Assembly (NCBI RefSeq): GCF_001514145.1
Contig: NZ_KQ948657.1
Coordinates: 62,001-126,000, forward strand
DNA from: Streptomyces canus
Lineage (GTDB): Bacteria; Actinomycetota; Actinomycetes; Streptomycetales; Streptomycetaceae
Length of the DNA: 64,000 nucleotides
Direction: 5' to 3'
This document shows positions 33,066-41,764 of this stretch, piece after piece. A program made the position numbers and the translations under genes. The first letter of the stretch is position 1, and each line of letters begins with the position of its first letter. The notes beneath the pieces were generated by a model. It worked only from the letters and a program-made list of their open reading frames with translations. It searched no databases and was not told the DNA's origin.

Positions 33066-34042
33066 TCGACCTCTCCGATCTTCAGCATCTGGCGCATGTA
33101 GACGGCAACGACCCCGAGCAGCAGGAGCACGGTGATGAGCGCGATCGCCGAACCCTCCCCGTAGTCGTTGACCACGAAAGCGCGGTCGTACGAGTACGTC
33201 GTCAGGATCTGGAACTCCGGCTCCGGGTGGCCGTTGCGCATGACGAACACCTGGGGGAAGACGCCCATGTCCCAGATGACCGAGAGGGTCGTCAGCATCA
33301 CGATGAGCGGCTTGAGGATCGGCAGGGTGACGTACCGGAAGATGCCCCACGCGCCCGCGCCGTCCAGTCGGGCCGCCTCCTCCAGTTCGGCCGGGACCTG
33401 GGTGAGCCCGGCGCTCAGGGTGATGACGACGAAGGGCACCGCGCCCCAGACCACGAGCAGCATGATCACGGCCAGGCCCTGGGGACCGCTCGCGAACCAG
33501 TTGTGGCCGATCATCTCGACCCCGGGCAGCTTGCTGAGCAGCGCGTTGAGGATGCCGTAGTCCGCGTCGAACAGCCATTTGAAGACCGTGGTGGCGACGA
33601 TGATCGGCATGCCCCAGCTGGCCACCAGCGCGATGTTGACGAGGGTCTTCACCCAGCCGGAGACCCGCTGGAGCAGCAGCGCGATCAGCATGCCGGCGAC
33701 CATGGTGAAGATCACGCAGCCGGCCGCGAAGACGACGGTCCGGACGACGACCGCCCAGAATTCGCCGTCGTCCAGGACGCCCGTGAAGTTGTCGAATCCG
33801 ATCCAGTCCGCGGGCAGGAAGCCCCACAGCTGGGACTGTCCGAACTTCTGGAAGGACAGCGTGACCAGGCGGACCAGCGGATAGCCGAGGACCAGCACCA
33901 GGATCAGCAGACAGGGGGCGAGCAGCAGCCAGGGGGTGGCGTTGAAGGTCCGCTTTCTGCGCGGCAGAACCGGCCTGGACGGCGGTGGTACCGACATCGG
34001 CGGCGGCACCTCGGTGGGGGTGGTCGTGTCTGCGGCACTCAT
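33062..34042 (-). CDS. dasB: Chitooligosaccharide ABC transporter permease DasB
   Basis: 326 residues with a proline-rich cytoplasmic start of about 35 residues and six membrane helices. The MalF-type EAA loop reads QVPAELEEAARLDGAGAWGI near residue 215. The gene overlaps dasC by four bases and follows dasA after 99 bases containing a strong hairpin. Confidence 0.93.
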   Translation of the reverse strand: MSAADTTTPTEVPPPMSVPPPSRPVLPRRKRTFNATPWLLLAPCLLILVLVLGYPLVRLVTLSFQKFGQSQLWGFLPADWIGFDNFTGVLDDGEFWAVVVRTVVFAAGCVIFTMVAGMLIALLLQRVSGWVKTLVNIALVASWGMPIIVATTVFKWLFDADYGILNALLSKLPGVEMIGHNWFASGPQGLAVIMLLVVWGAVPFVVITLSAGLTQVPAELEEAARLDGAGAWGIFRYVTLPILKPLIVMLTTLSVIWDMGVFPQVFVMRNGHPEPEFQILTTYSYDRAFVVNDYGEGSAIALITVLLLLGVVAVYMRQMLKIGEVE

Positions 34043-34103
34043 CGCGCGCTCCTCAGCGGTCCCTCTGGTCGTACGAAAGCAAAGCCCGCACGTCGTACGG
34101 GAA

Positions 34104-34135
34104 GCAGGGCCCCGCCGGTCTCAACGGGGCCCTGC
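34104..34135 (-). terminator. Hairpin between dasA and dasB
   Basis: An 11-bp perfect GC-rich stem (34104-34114 with 34125-34135) with a 10-base loop lies in the dasA-dasB gap. It is likely to reduce read-through or protect the dasA mRNA, so that more binding protein than permease is made, as is usual for ABC importers. Confidence 0.7.
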
Positions 34136-34141
34136 CTGCGG

Positions 34142-35425
34142 TCACTTGGTGTTGATGACCTTGTCGATCGCGGCGTCCGCCTCCTTCGCGGCGGCCTCGA
34201 CCGACTTCCTGCCGGTGCCGATGTTCTGCAGCATGTTCTGCAGGACCTGCGCCTTCTCGACCTGGCCCCAGCCGGGCGCCATCGGGACGAACCAGTTGGA
34301 CTCGGCCGCGGTGGCCGGGACCGCGGTCGCCGGGTCCTTCTTCAGGGTGGCGAGGTCGGTCTTGTTGTTGGGCAGGTTGCCCTTGGCCATCAGGCCCTTC
34401 TGGCCGGAGGGGCCCGTGAAGGCGTTGATCCACTCGGCGGCGACGGCCTGCGCCTTGGACTTCACCGGGACGGCGAGGTCCGAACCGCCCAGGAAGACGG
34501 GCAGGTTCTTGCCGGAGGGACCGGGCATCACGAAGTTCTCGAGGTTGTCCTTGAGCTTGCCGGTCTTGTCGTTCTTCGGGTCGGCGGAGGTCGCGCCCTC
34601 CCAGGCCGCGCCGAAGATCATGCCGGACTTGCCCTGGCCGTAGACGATGTAACGGTCGGACTCGTCCTTGGTCTTGTCGCCGTGCATGTACTTGTCGACG
34701 ACGTTCTTGAACTCGGTGAGGCCCTTGACGGACTCCGGCGAGGAGAGGTTGCCCTTCCACTGGCCGCCGTCCTCCTTGGCGATGGAGCCGCCGGCGTCGT
34801 AGACGAAGGACATGGCCGCGTACCAGTCACGGGTGGGCTGGTACCAGGCGGAGAACTTGTCGCCCTCCTTCTTCTGGACCTTGTCCAGGGCGGCGGTGAG
34901 CTCCGCGTAGGTCTTCGGCGTGGACTTGACGCCGACCGAGGCGAAGACGTCCTTGCGCCAGTTGCCGACGCGGCCACCCGCGTAGTAGGGGACGCCGTAG
35001 GTCTTGCCGTCGTAGGACACCGAGGCCTTGAGACCGTCGAGCCAGGCCGACGAGTTGGTGAACTTCGATGTGTCCAGGGGCGCGAAGGCGCCCTTGACCA
35101 TGTAGCCCAGCATCTCGGTGTTGCCCATCTCGACCACGTCGGGGGCCTTGTCGGTGGCGAGGACCGCGTCGAGCTTGGTGTTCTTGTCCGGCCAGCCGTA
35201 GTACTCGTGGTTGATCTTGATGCCGGGGTGCTTCTTCTGGACCGCGGCGTCCGCGGCCTTCACCAGCTCGGGCCAGTTGTTCTGAGCGTCGACGGTGAGC
35301 CAGACGGTCAGCTCCTTGGCGTCCGCGCCACTGTTGTCCGAACTTCCGCTGTCGCTGTTCCCACATGCCGCGACGGAGACCACCATGCCCGCGATACCGA
35401 TCGCGGCTGCCAGCTTGCGCTTCAC
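34142..35425 (-). CDS. dasA: Chitooligosaccharide-binding lipoprotein DasA
   Basis: 427 residues from a GTG at 35425 with GAGGAGGG upstream. The signal peptide ends in a lipobox VAAC with the lipidated Cys at residue 21, so the protein is anchored outside the membrane. The rest is a family 1 sugar-binding protein (DAQNNWPELVKAADAAVQKK, TKLDAVLATDKAPDVVEMGN). DasA binds chitobiose and longer chitooligosaccharides. It is the first gene of dasABC and has dre sites in its promoter, opposite dasR. Confidence 0.95.
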   Translation of the reverse strand: MKRKLAAAIGIAGMVVSVAACGNSDSGSSDNSGADAKELTVWLTVDAQNNWPELVKAADAAVQKKHPGIKINHEYYGWPDKNTKLDAVLATDKAPDVVEMGNTEMLGYMVKGAFAPLDTSKFTNSSAWLDGLKASVSYDGKTYGVPYYAGGRVGNWRKDVFASVGVKSTPKTYAELTAALDKVQKKEGDKFSAWYQPTRDWYAAMSFVYDAGGSIAKEDGGQWKGNLSSPESVKGLTEFKNVVDKYMHGDKTKDESDRYIVYGQGKSGMIFGAAWEGATSADPKNDKTGKLKDNLENFVMPGPSGKNLPVFLGGSDLAVPVKSKAQAVAAEWINAFTGPSGQKGLMAKGNLPNNKTDLATLKKDPATAVPATAAESNWFVPMAPGWGQVEKAQVLQNMLQNIGTGRKSVEAAAKEADAAIDKVINTK

Positions 35426-35479
35426 GCCACCCTCCTCAGGGATGCCCACACCTCCCGCCCACAGGCCGGGACCTGGACC

Positions 35480-35495
35480 AATGGTGTAGACCAGT
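35480..35495. promoter_or_regulatory. dre site (DasR operator) before dasA
   Basis: Read on the minus strand, ACTGGTCTACACCATT matches dre with one core change. It is 55-70 bases before the dasA start. A second, weaker match (CTTGGACCAGACCACG) follows at 35504-35519. Confidence 0.85.
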
Positions 35496-35503
35496 AGGGG
35501 GAG

Positions 35504-35519
35504 CTTGGACCAGACCACG
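35504..35519. promoter_or_regulatory. Second, weaker dre-like site before dasA
   Basis: CTTGGACCAGACCACG differs from the TGGTCTAGACCA core at two positions. It is 24 bases (centre to centre) from the main dasA dre, close to two helical turns, so side-by-side DasR dimers are possible. Confidence 0.5.
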
Positions 35520-35650
35520 AAGCCTGTCAAGAGCCCGCGAAATGGCTCTGACCAGCTGTTATGCGAGCTACATATGCAGGAACCATTAGTAAAGAAGCCA
35601 GCGAAAACACCGGCGCCGGAGTACTGTCGTCCGCTAGACCACTTACCTCG

Positions 35651-36496
<846 letters not shown>

Positions 36497-36583
36497 TCCT
36501 TTCCGGTACCGCACGCGGTGTAGCGCAACTTCACATCCTGCTCTACGGTCCTTCCGACTCCGTCTGGACGGGAGGACCGCCTC

Positions 36584-38719
36584 GTGCGTACCGCGAACGT
36601 CCGAACCATCGTCATCTGGACCCTTGTTGCCCTGGTCGGCGCCGCCGGCTGGTCCGTGCTCGCGCTCGCCCGGGGCGAGGACGTCTCCGCCGCCTGGATG
36701 GTCGCGGCCGCCCTCGGGTCGTACGCGATCGGCTACCGCTTCTACTCGAAGTTCATCGCGTACAAGGTCCTGAAGGTCGACGCGACCAGGGCCACTCCGG
36801 CCGAACGCCTCAACAACGGCATCGACTTCCACCCCACCGACCGCCGTGTCCTGCTCGGCCACCACTTCGCCGCCATCGCGGGCGCCGGCCCGCTCGTCGG
36901 CCCCGTGCTGGCCGCGCAGATGGGCTATCTCCCCGGCACGGTCTGGATCATCGCGGGCGTCATCTTCGCGGGCGCGGTGCAGGACATGGTGGTGCTGTTC
37001 TTCTCCACGCGCAGGGACGGGCGCTCACTCGGGCAGATGGCCCGCGAGGAGATCGGCCCCTTCGGTGGCGCGGCCGCGCTGATCGCCGCCTTCGCCATCA
37101 TGATCATCCTGCTCGGGGTACTGGCCCTCGTCATCGTCAACGCCCTGGCCGCCTCGCCCTGGGGCACGTTCTCCATCGCGATGACGATCCCGATCGCTCT
37201 GCTGATGGGCTTCTATCTGCGGGTACTTCGCCCCGGCCGGGTCGCCGAGGTCTCCCTCATCGGCGTAGGACTGCTGCTGCTCGCGCTGGTCGCGGGCCGC
37301 TGGGTGGCCGAGTCGTCGTGGGCCGGCGCCTTCACCCTCGCGCCCTCGACGCTGGTCGTCTGGCTGGTGGCGTACGGGTTCATCGCCTCGATCCTGCCGG
37401 TGTGGATGCTTCTGGCGCCCCGCGACTACCTCTCCACCTTCATGAAGATCGGCACGATCGCCCTGCTCGCCCTCGGTGTCGTCATCGCGCTGCCGACGCT
37501 GAAGATGGACCCGGTGACAGACTTCGCCTCGCGCGGCGACGGCCCGGTGTTCGCGGGCTCGCTGTTCCCCTTCGTCTTCATCACCATCGCCTGCGGAGCG
37601 CTGAGCGGCTTCCACTCCCTGATCTCGAGCGGTACGACGCCGAAGATGATCCAGAAGGAGACGCAGGTCCGGATGATCGGCTACGGCTCCATGCTGATGG
37701 AGTCGTCGGTCGCGATCATGGCCCTGGTCGCGGCGAGCATCATCGACCCGGGTCTGTACTTCGCGATGAACGCGCCCGCCGGTGCGATCGGCACGACCGT
37801 CGAGAACGCCTCGCAGGTGGTGACCGGTTGGGGCTACTCCATCTCCCCCGCCGAGCTCGCCCAGGCGGCGAAGAACGTCGAGGAGGCCACCCTGCTCTCC
37901 CGCACCGGCGGCGCCCCGACCCTCGCCGTCGGCGTCTCGGAGATCTTCTCCAAGGTCACCGGCGGGAGCCTCAGGGCCTTCTGGTACCACTTCGCGATCA
38001 TGTTCGAGGCACTGTTCATCCTGACCGCGCTGGACGCGGGGACGCGCGTGGGCCGGTTCATGCTCCAGGACATGCTGGGCAACGTCTACCGGCCGTTCAA
38101 GAACATCAGCTGGAAGCCGGGACTGGTCCTGACCAGCGCGATCGTGTGCGCACTGTGGGGCTACTTCCTGTGGGTGGGCGTCCACGAGCCCCTCGGCGGG
38201 ATCAACCAGCTCTTCCCGATCTTCGGCATCTCCAACCAGCTGCTCGCCGCGGTCGCGCTGGCCGTCTGCACCACGCTGCTGGTGAAGTCCGGTCGCCTCA
38301 AGTGGGCCTGGATCACCGGGATTCCGCTCGTCTGGGACGCGACCGTGACGCTGACGGCCAGCTACCAGAAGGTGTTCTCCAGCGACCCCAAGGTCGGCTT
38401 CTTCAAGCAGCGGTCCGTGTTCCAGGACGCCATCGACGACGGCAAGGTCCTGCCGCCCGCCAAGAGCATGGACGACATGCACACCGTGGTCACCAACTCC
38501 ACGGTCGACGGCGTCCTCACGGCCGTCCTCGCCCTGCTGATCGTGGTGGTGATCGCCGACGCCCTGCGGGTCTGCGTCCGGCACCTGCGCCGTCCCGCGC
38601 TGTCCACGCTCAGCGAGGCGCCGTACGTCGAGTCGAAGATCCAGGCCCCGGCCGGTCTGGTCCCGACCCGGGAGGAAAGGGAGGAGGCTCGGGATGCGGT
38701 CGCTCCGACGGGTGTTTAG
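36584..38719 (+). CDS. cstA: Carbon starvation protein CstA, peptide/pyruvate transporter family
   Basis: 711 residues from a GTG with GGGAGGA upstream. About sixteen membrane helices; the CstA hallmark is seen in NGIDFHPTDRRVLLGHHFAA near residue 73 and GPLVGPVLAAQMGYLPG. Members import peptides or pyruvate under carbon limitation. The last 26 bases overlap a ybdD-like gene, the usual small partner of CstA. Confidence 0.94.
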   Translation: MRTANVRTIVIWTLVALVGAAGWSVLALARGEDVSAAWMVAAALGSYAIGYRFYSKFIAYKVLKVDATRATPAERLNNGIDFHPTDRRVLLGHHFAAIAGAGPLVGPVLAAQMGYLPGTVWIIAGVIFAGAVQDMVVLFFSTRRDGRSLGQMAREEIGPFGGAAALIAAFAIMIILLGVLALVIVNALAASPWGTFSIAMTIPIALLMGFYLRVLRPGRVAEVSLIGVGLLLLALVAGRWVAESSWAGAFTLAPSTLVVWLVAYGFIASILPVWMLLAPRDYLSTFMKIGTIALLALGVVIALPTLKMDPVTDFASRGDGPVFAGSLFPFVFITIACGALSGFHSLISSGTTPKMIQKETQVRMIGYGSMLMESSVAIMALVAASIIDPGLYFAMNAPAGAIGTTVENASQVVTGWGYSISPAELAQAAKNVEEATLLSRTGGAPTLAVGVSEIFSKVTGGSLRAFWYHFAIMFEALFILTALDAGTRVGRFMLQDMLGNVYRPFKNISWKPGLVLTSAIVCALWGYFLWVGVHEPLGGINQLFPIFGISNQLLAAVALAVCTTLLVKSGRLKWAWITGIPLVWDATVTLTASYQKVFSSDPKVGFFKQRSVFQDAIDDGKVLPPAKSMDDMHTVVTNSTVDGVLTAVLALLIVVVIADALRVCVRHLRRPALSTLSEAPYVESKIQAPAGLVPTREEREEARDAVAPTGV

Positions 38720-38891
38720 GGCCGTGCGCTGGTACGTCCGTGAACTGACCGACGAGTCGGCCTACGACCGCTATGTCGCGCATGTGCGCCAGGACCACCC
38801 GCAGGCGCCGGTGCCGACACGGCGGGCGTTCGAACGGATGCGGACGGAACGTCAGGAAGGAGATCCCCGCCAGGACTTCCGCTGCTGTTGA
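38694..38891 (+). CDS. YbdD/YjiX family small protein, CstA partner
   Basis: 65 residues, beginning within the cstA 3' end with a strong GGAGG-rich ribosome site. The core WYVRELTDESAYDRYVAH and HPQAPVPTRRAFERMRTER match the YbdD/YjiX family, required for pyruvate uptake by CstA-type transporters in enterobacteria. The C-terminus lies in a 12-bp tandem repeat. Confidence 0.88.
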   Translation: MRSLRRVFRAVRWYVRELTDESAYDRYVAHVRQDHPQAPVPTRRAFERMRTERQEGDPRQDFRCC

Positions 38892-38916
38892 TGCTGCTGC
38901 TGATGCTGCCGTTGAT
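38881..38916 (+). repeat. Three 12-bp tandem repeats across the ybdD-like stop codon
   Basis: GCTGCTGTTGAT, GCTGCTGCTGAT and GCTGCCGTTGAT follow one another at 38881-38892, 38893-38904 and 38905-38916. The gene's stop codon falls in the first unit. Confidence 0.8.
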
Positions 38917-39027
38917 GCTTCACAGAATCGACATACCGATATGCGGACGAGGTCTTCCGCTCACCTGACACCGTGACCTAGATTGCCTGCGCGTTACAGG
39001 TGATCAGTCAGGGGACGGAGTCGCGGA

Positions 39028-39279
39028 ATGTCGGACGCACCAGAAGTGAGACCGCCGGTGGTGACACCGGCAAGGGTGGTCATCGCCCTCTGTCTGTTCG
39101 CCCCGTTCGTGGCGATGCTGTGGGTCGGCTCGTACGCCAAGGTCGACCCCACGTTCATCGGCATCCCGTTCTTCTACTGGTACCAGATGCTGTGGGTGCT
39201 GATCTCCACCGCGCTGACGATGACCGCGTACAAGCTGTGGCAGCGTGACCAGCGTGCCCGCCACGGAGGTACCAAGTGA
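39028..39279 (+). CDS. DUF3311 small membrane protein, permease partner
   Basis: 83 residues with two membrane helices (about 17-37 and 47-68) and the FYWYQMLWVLISTALTMTAY stretch common in DUF3311. It overlaps the next permease gene by four bases (GTGA), and DUF3311 proteins are regularly found before sodium:solute symporters. It probably acts as a small subunit. Confidence 0.88.
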   Translation: MSDAPEVRPPVVTPARVVIALCLFAPFVAMLWVGSYAKVDPTFIGIPFFYWYQMLWVLISTALTMTAYKLWQRDQRARHGGTK

Positions 39280-40886
39280 ACGACGGCGTCAACGGCGTGG
39301 CACTCGCCGTCTTCATCCTCTTCTTCCTGGCCGTCACGGTCATGGGCTTCCTGGCCGCGCGCTGGCGCAAGGCCGAGAACGAGCACAGCCTCGACGAATG
39401 GGGCCTGGGCGGACGGTCGTTCGGCACCTGGGTCACCTGGTTCCTGCTCGGCGGCGACCTCTACACGGCGTACACCTTCGTCGCGGTCCCCGCGGCGATC
39501 TACGCGGCGGGCGCGGCCGGCTTCTTCGCGGTGCCGTACACCATCCTGGTGTACCCGCTGATCTTCACGTTCCTGCCCCGCCTGTGGTCGGTCTCCCACA
39601 AGCACGGATACGTGACGACCTCGGACTTCGTGCGCGGCCGCTTCGGCTCCAAGGGACTGTCGCTGGCGGTGGCGGTCACCGGCATCCTCGCGACCATGCC
39701 GTACATCGCGCTCCAACTGGTCGGTATCCAGGCGGTCCTCGATGTGATGGGCGTCGGCGGCGGCGAGAACACGAACTGGTTCGTCAAGGACCTCCCGCTG
39801 CTGATCGCCTTCGGCGTCCTCGCGGCCTACACGTACTCCTCCGGCCTCCGCGCCCCCGCCCTGATCGCGTTCGTGAAGGACACGCTGATCTACATCGTCA
39901 TCGCGGTGGCGATCATCTACATCCCGATCAAGCTGGGCGGGTTCGACGACGTCTTCGGCGCGGCGAGCGAGAAGTACACGGCGGCCAAGGCCGGCGGCCT
40001 CGTCCCGCTGGAGGCGGGCCAGTGGACGTACGCCACGCTGGCGCTGGGCTCCGCACTCGCGCTCTTCATGTACCCGCACTCGATCACCGCGACGCTCTCC
40101 TCCCGCAGCCGTGAGGTGATCCGCCGCAACACCACGATCCTGCCGCTGTACTCGCTGATGCTGGGCCTGCTCGCGCTGCTCGGCTTCATGGCGATCGCGG
40201 CCGGAGTCAAGGTCACCAACCCGCAGTTGGCGATCCCGCAGCTCTTCGAGGACATGTTCCCGTCCTGGTTCGCGGGCGTGGCCTTCGCGGCGATCGGCAT
40301 CGGCGCGCTGGTGCCCGCGGCCATCATGTCGATCGCGGCCGCGAACCTGTTCACCCGCAACATCTACAAGGACTTCATCAAGCCGGACGCCACGCCCGCG
40401 CAGGAGACCAAGGTCTCCAAGCTGGTGTCCCTGTTGGTGAAGGTCGGCGCGCTGGTCTTCGTCCTCACGATGGACAAGACGGTCGCCATCAACTTCCAGC
40501 TCCTGGGCGGAATCTGGATCCTCCAGACCTTCCCGGCCCTGGTCGGCGGTCTCTTCACCCGCTGGTTCCACCGCTGGGCCCTGCTCGCCGGCTGGGCGGT
40601 CGGCATGATCTACGGCACGGTCGCCGCGTACGGCGTCGCCTCCCCGACCCAGAAGCACTTCGGCGGGTCGGCGAAGGAGATCCCGGGCATCGGCGAGATC
40701 GGCTACATCGGCCTGACGGCGTTCGTGCTCAACGTCGTGGTGACGGTGGTCCTGACCTTCGCCCTGAAGGCGGCCAAGGTCCCCGACGGCGTGGACGAGA
40801 CCAGCCCGGAGGACTACACGGCGGACGCGGGCGACCCGGGGGTCCAGGTGGAGCTTCCGCCGGCGACCGCGGGTAAGACCCAATAG
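39276..40886 (+). CDS. Sodium:solute symporter family permease, MctP-like monocarboxylate uptake
   Basis: 536 residues from a GTG overlapping the DUF3311 stop. About thirteen membrane helices. SSS-family features include WGLGGRSFGTWVTWFLLGGD near residue 42 and VPAAIMSIAAANLFTRNIYK near residue 348. The group contains the monocarboxylate (lactate, pyruvate, propionate) permease MctP. Adjacent CstA suggests the locus handles pyruvate-like acids. Substrate is inferred. Confidence 0.88.
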   Translation: MNDGVNGVALAVFILFFLAVTVMGFLAARWRKAENEHSLDEWGLGGRSFGTWVTWFLLGGDLYTAYTFVAVPAAIYAAGAAGFFAVPYTILVYPLIFTFLPRLWSVSHKHGYVTTSDFVRGRFGSKGLSLAVAVTGILATMPYIALQLVGIQAVLDVMGVGGGENTNWFVKDLPLLIAFGVLAAYTYSSGLRAPALIAFVKDTLIYIVIAVAIIYIPIKLGGFDDVFGAASEKYTAAKAGGLVPLEAGQWTYATLALGSALALFMYPHSITATLSSRSREVIRRNTTILPLYSLMLGLLALLGFMAIAAGVKVTNPQLAIPQLFEDMFPSWFAGVAFAAIGIGALVPAAIMSIAAANLFTRNIYKDFIKPDATPAQETKVSKLVSLLVKVGALVFVLTMDKTVAINFQLLGGIWILQTFPALVGGLFTRWFHRWALLAGWAVGMIYGTVAAYGVASPTQKHFGGSAKEIPGIGEIGYIGLTAFVLNVVVTVVLTFALKAAKVPDGVDETSPEDYTADAGDPGVQVELPPATAGKTQ

Positions 40887-40897
40887 TCACGGTGCGC

Positions 40898-40930
40898 ACG
40901 GGCCGTCGGAGTTCCCCTCCGGCGGCCCGT
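40898..40930 (+). terminator. Terminator of the permease operon
   Basis: A 13-bp stem with one mismatch (40898-40910 with 40918-40930) and a 7-base loop lies just after the permease stop and before the GNAT gene. Confidence 0.7.
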
Positions 40931-40959
40931 TGTCGTACCCGTCGGGCACACTCACCCGC

Positions 40960-41457
40960 ATGGACATCCTGATCCGCCCCGCGGTACCCGCCGACTACGA
41001 ACCCTTCGGTGAGATCACCGCCCAGGCCTACCTCCAGGACGGCCTTCTCCTGTTCGGTGAGAGCGACTGGTACCTCGAAGAACTCAAGGACGTGGCCAAG
41101 AGGGCGTCCGCCGCGGACGTCCTGGTGGCCACGGCGCACGACGACATCCTCGGCGGAGTCACCTTCGTCCCCTCCGGTGGCCCTCTGGCCGACCTCGCCC
41201 GCCCCGGAGAGGCGGAGATCCGCATGCTCGCCGTGGCGCACACGGCCCGGGGCAGAGGCATCGGACAAGCCCTCGTCCAGGCCTGCGTCGACCGCGCGAA
41301 CGGCGCGGCCACCGCAGTCGTCCTGTGCACCCAGCCCACGATGCGCACCGCCCACCGCATCTACGAGCGCCTCGGCTTCACCCGCGCCCCCGAGCGCGAC
41401 TGGCGCCCGATACCAGGCGACGACTTCACGCTTCTCACTTACCAGTTGACGCTCTGA
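40960..41457 (+). CDS. GNAT family N-acetyltransferase
   Basis: 165 residues from the ATG at 40960. Motif A is MLAVAHTARGRGIGQALVQA near residue 88 and motif B is MRTAHRIYERLGFTRAPERD near residue 128. The acceptor substrate is unknown. It lies between the permease operon and the ribonucleotide reductase promoter. Confidence 0.88.
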   Translation: MDILIRPAVPADYEPFGEITAQAYLQDGLLLFGESDWYLEELKDVAKRASAADVLVATAHDDILGGVTFVPSGGPLADLARPGEAEIRMLAVAHTARGRGIGQALVQACVDRANGAATAVVLCTQPTMRTAHRIYERLGFTRAPERDWRPIPGDDFTLLTYQLTL

Positions 41458-41467
41458 AGTCACCACG

Positions 41468-41514
41468 ACACAACATATGGGCCTGCTTTCCTCACCCGGC
41501 ACAAGATGTATGCT
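41468..41514 (+). promoter_or_regulatory. Tandem NrdR boxes and promoter of nrdAB
   Basis: Two degenerate copies of the NrdR box (consensus acaCwAtATaTwGtgt) lie at 41468-41483 (11 of 16 matches) and 41499-41514 (10 of 16). They are exactly 31 bases apart, three helical turns, which is the spacing NrdR needs. A TATGCT -10 hexamer (41509-41514) sits inside the second box, so repression would block polymerase. Confidence 0.75.
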
Positions 41515-41520
41515 CATGCT

Positions 41521-41670
41521 CGCTGTCGCCGCAGGGGAATCCGGTGTGAATCCGGAACTGTCCCGCAACGGTGTACTCATGCGTGCATAAGCCCACATGA
41601 GAGTCAGTCCGAGGACCTGCCGACAGCGCGCCCGAGCCATACCGGCCCGGGTGTCCTGACGTCCGGGCCT
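41521..41670 (+). ncRNA. Cobalamin (B12) riboswitch upstream of nrdA
   Basis: The closing stem P1 pairs 41521-41528 (CGCTGTCG) with 41621-41628 (CGACAGCG). Inside are the conserved GGGGAATCCGGTG and CCGCAACGGTG-type segments and a degenerate B12-box region (GAGTCAGTCCGAGGACCTGC). A GC-rich hairpin (41644-41669) may be the expression platform. In S. coelicolor a B12 riboswitch turns down this class I reductase when the B12-dependent class II enzyme can work. Confidence 0.92.
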
Positions 41671-41764
41671 CGTGGAATGGGCCGGTGGACGCGACGCCGT
41701 GTGCGCTCGTGTGCTGCCGCCTGCCCTCCGCAAGGCCCCGTGCCCCAGCGAGGGAGAGCCCCAC

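Noticed and set aside
31000..35000. Plus-strand frames opposite nagZ-like and das genes
   Set aside because: They are antisense shadows; the minus-strand genes have full-length family matches.
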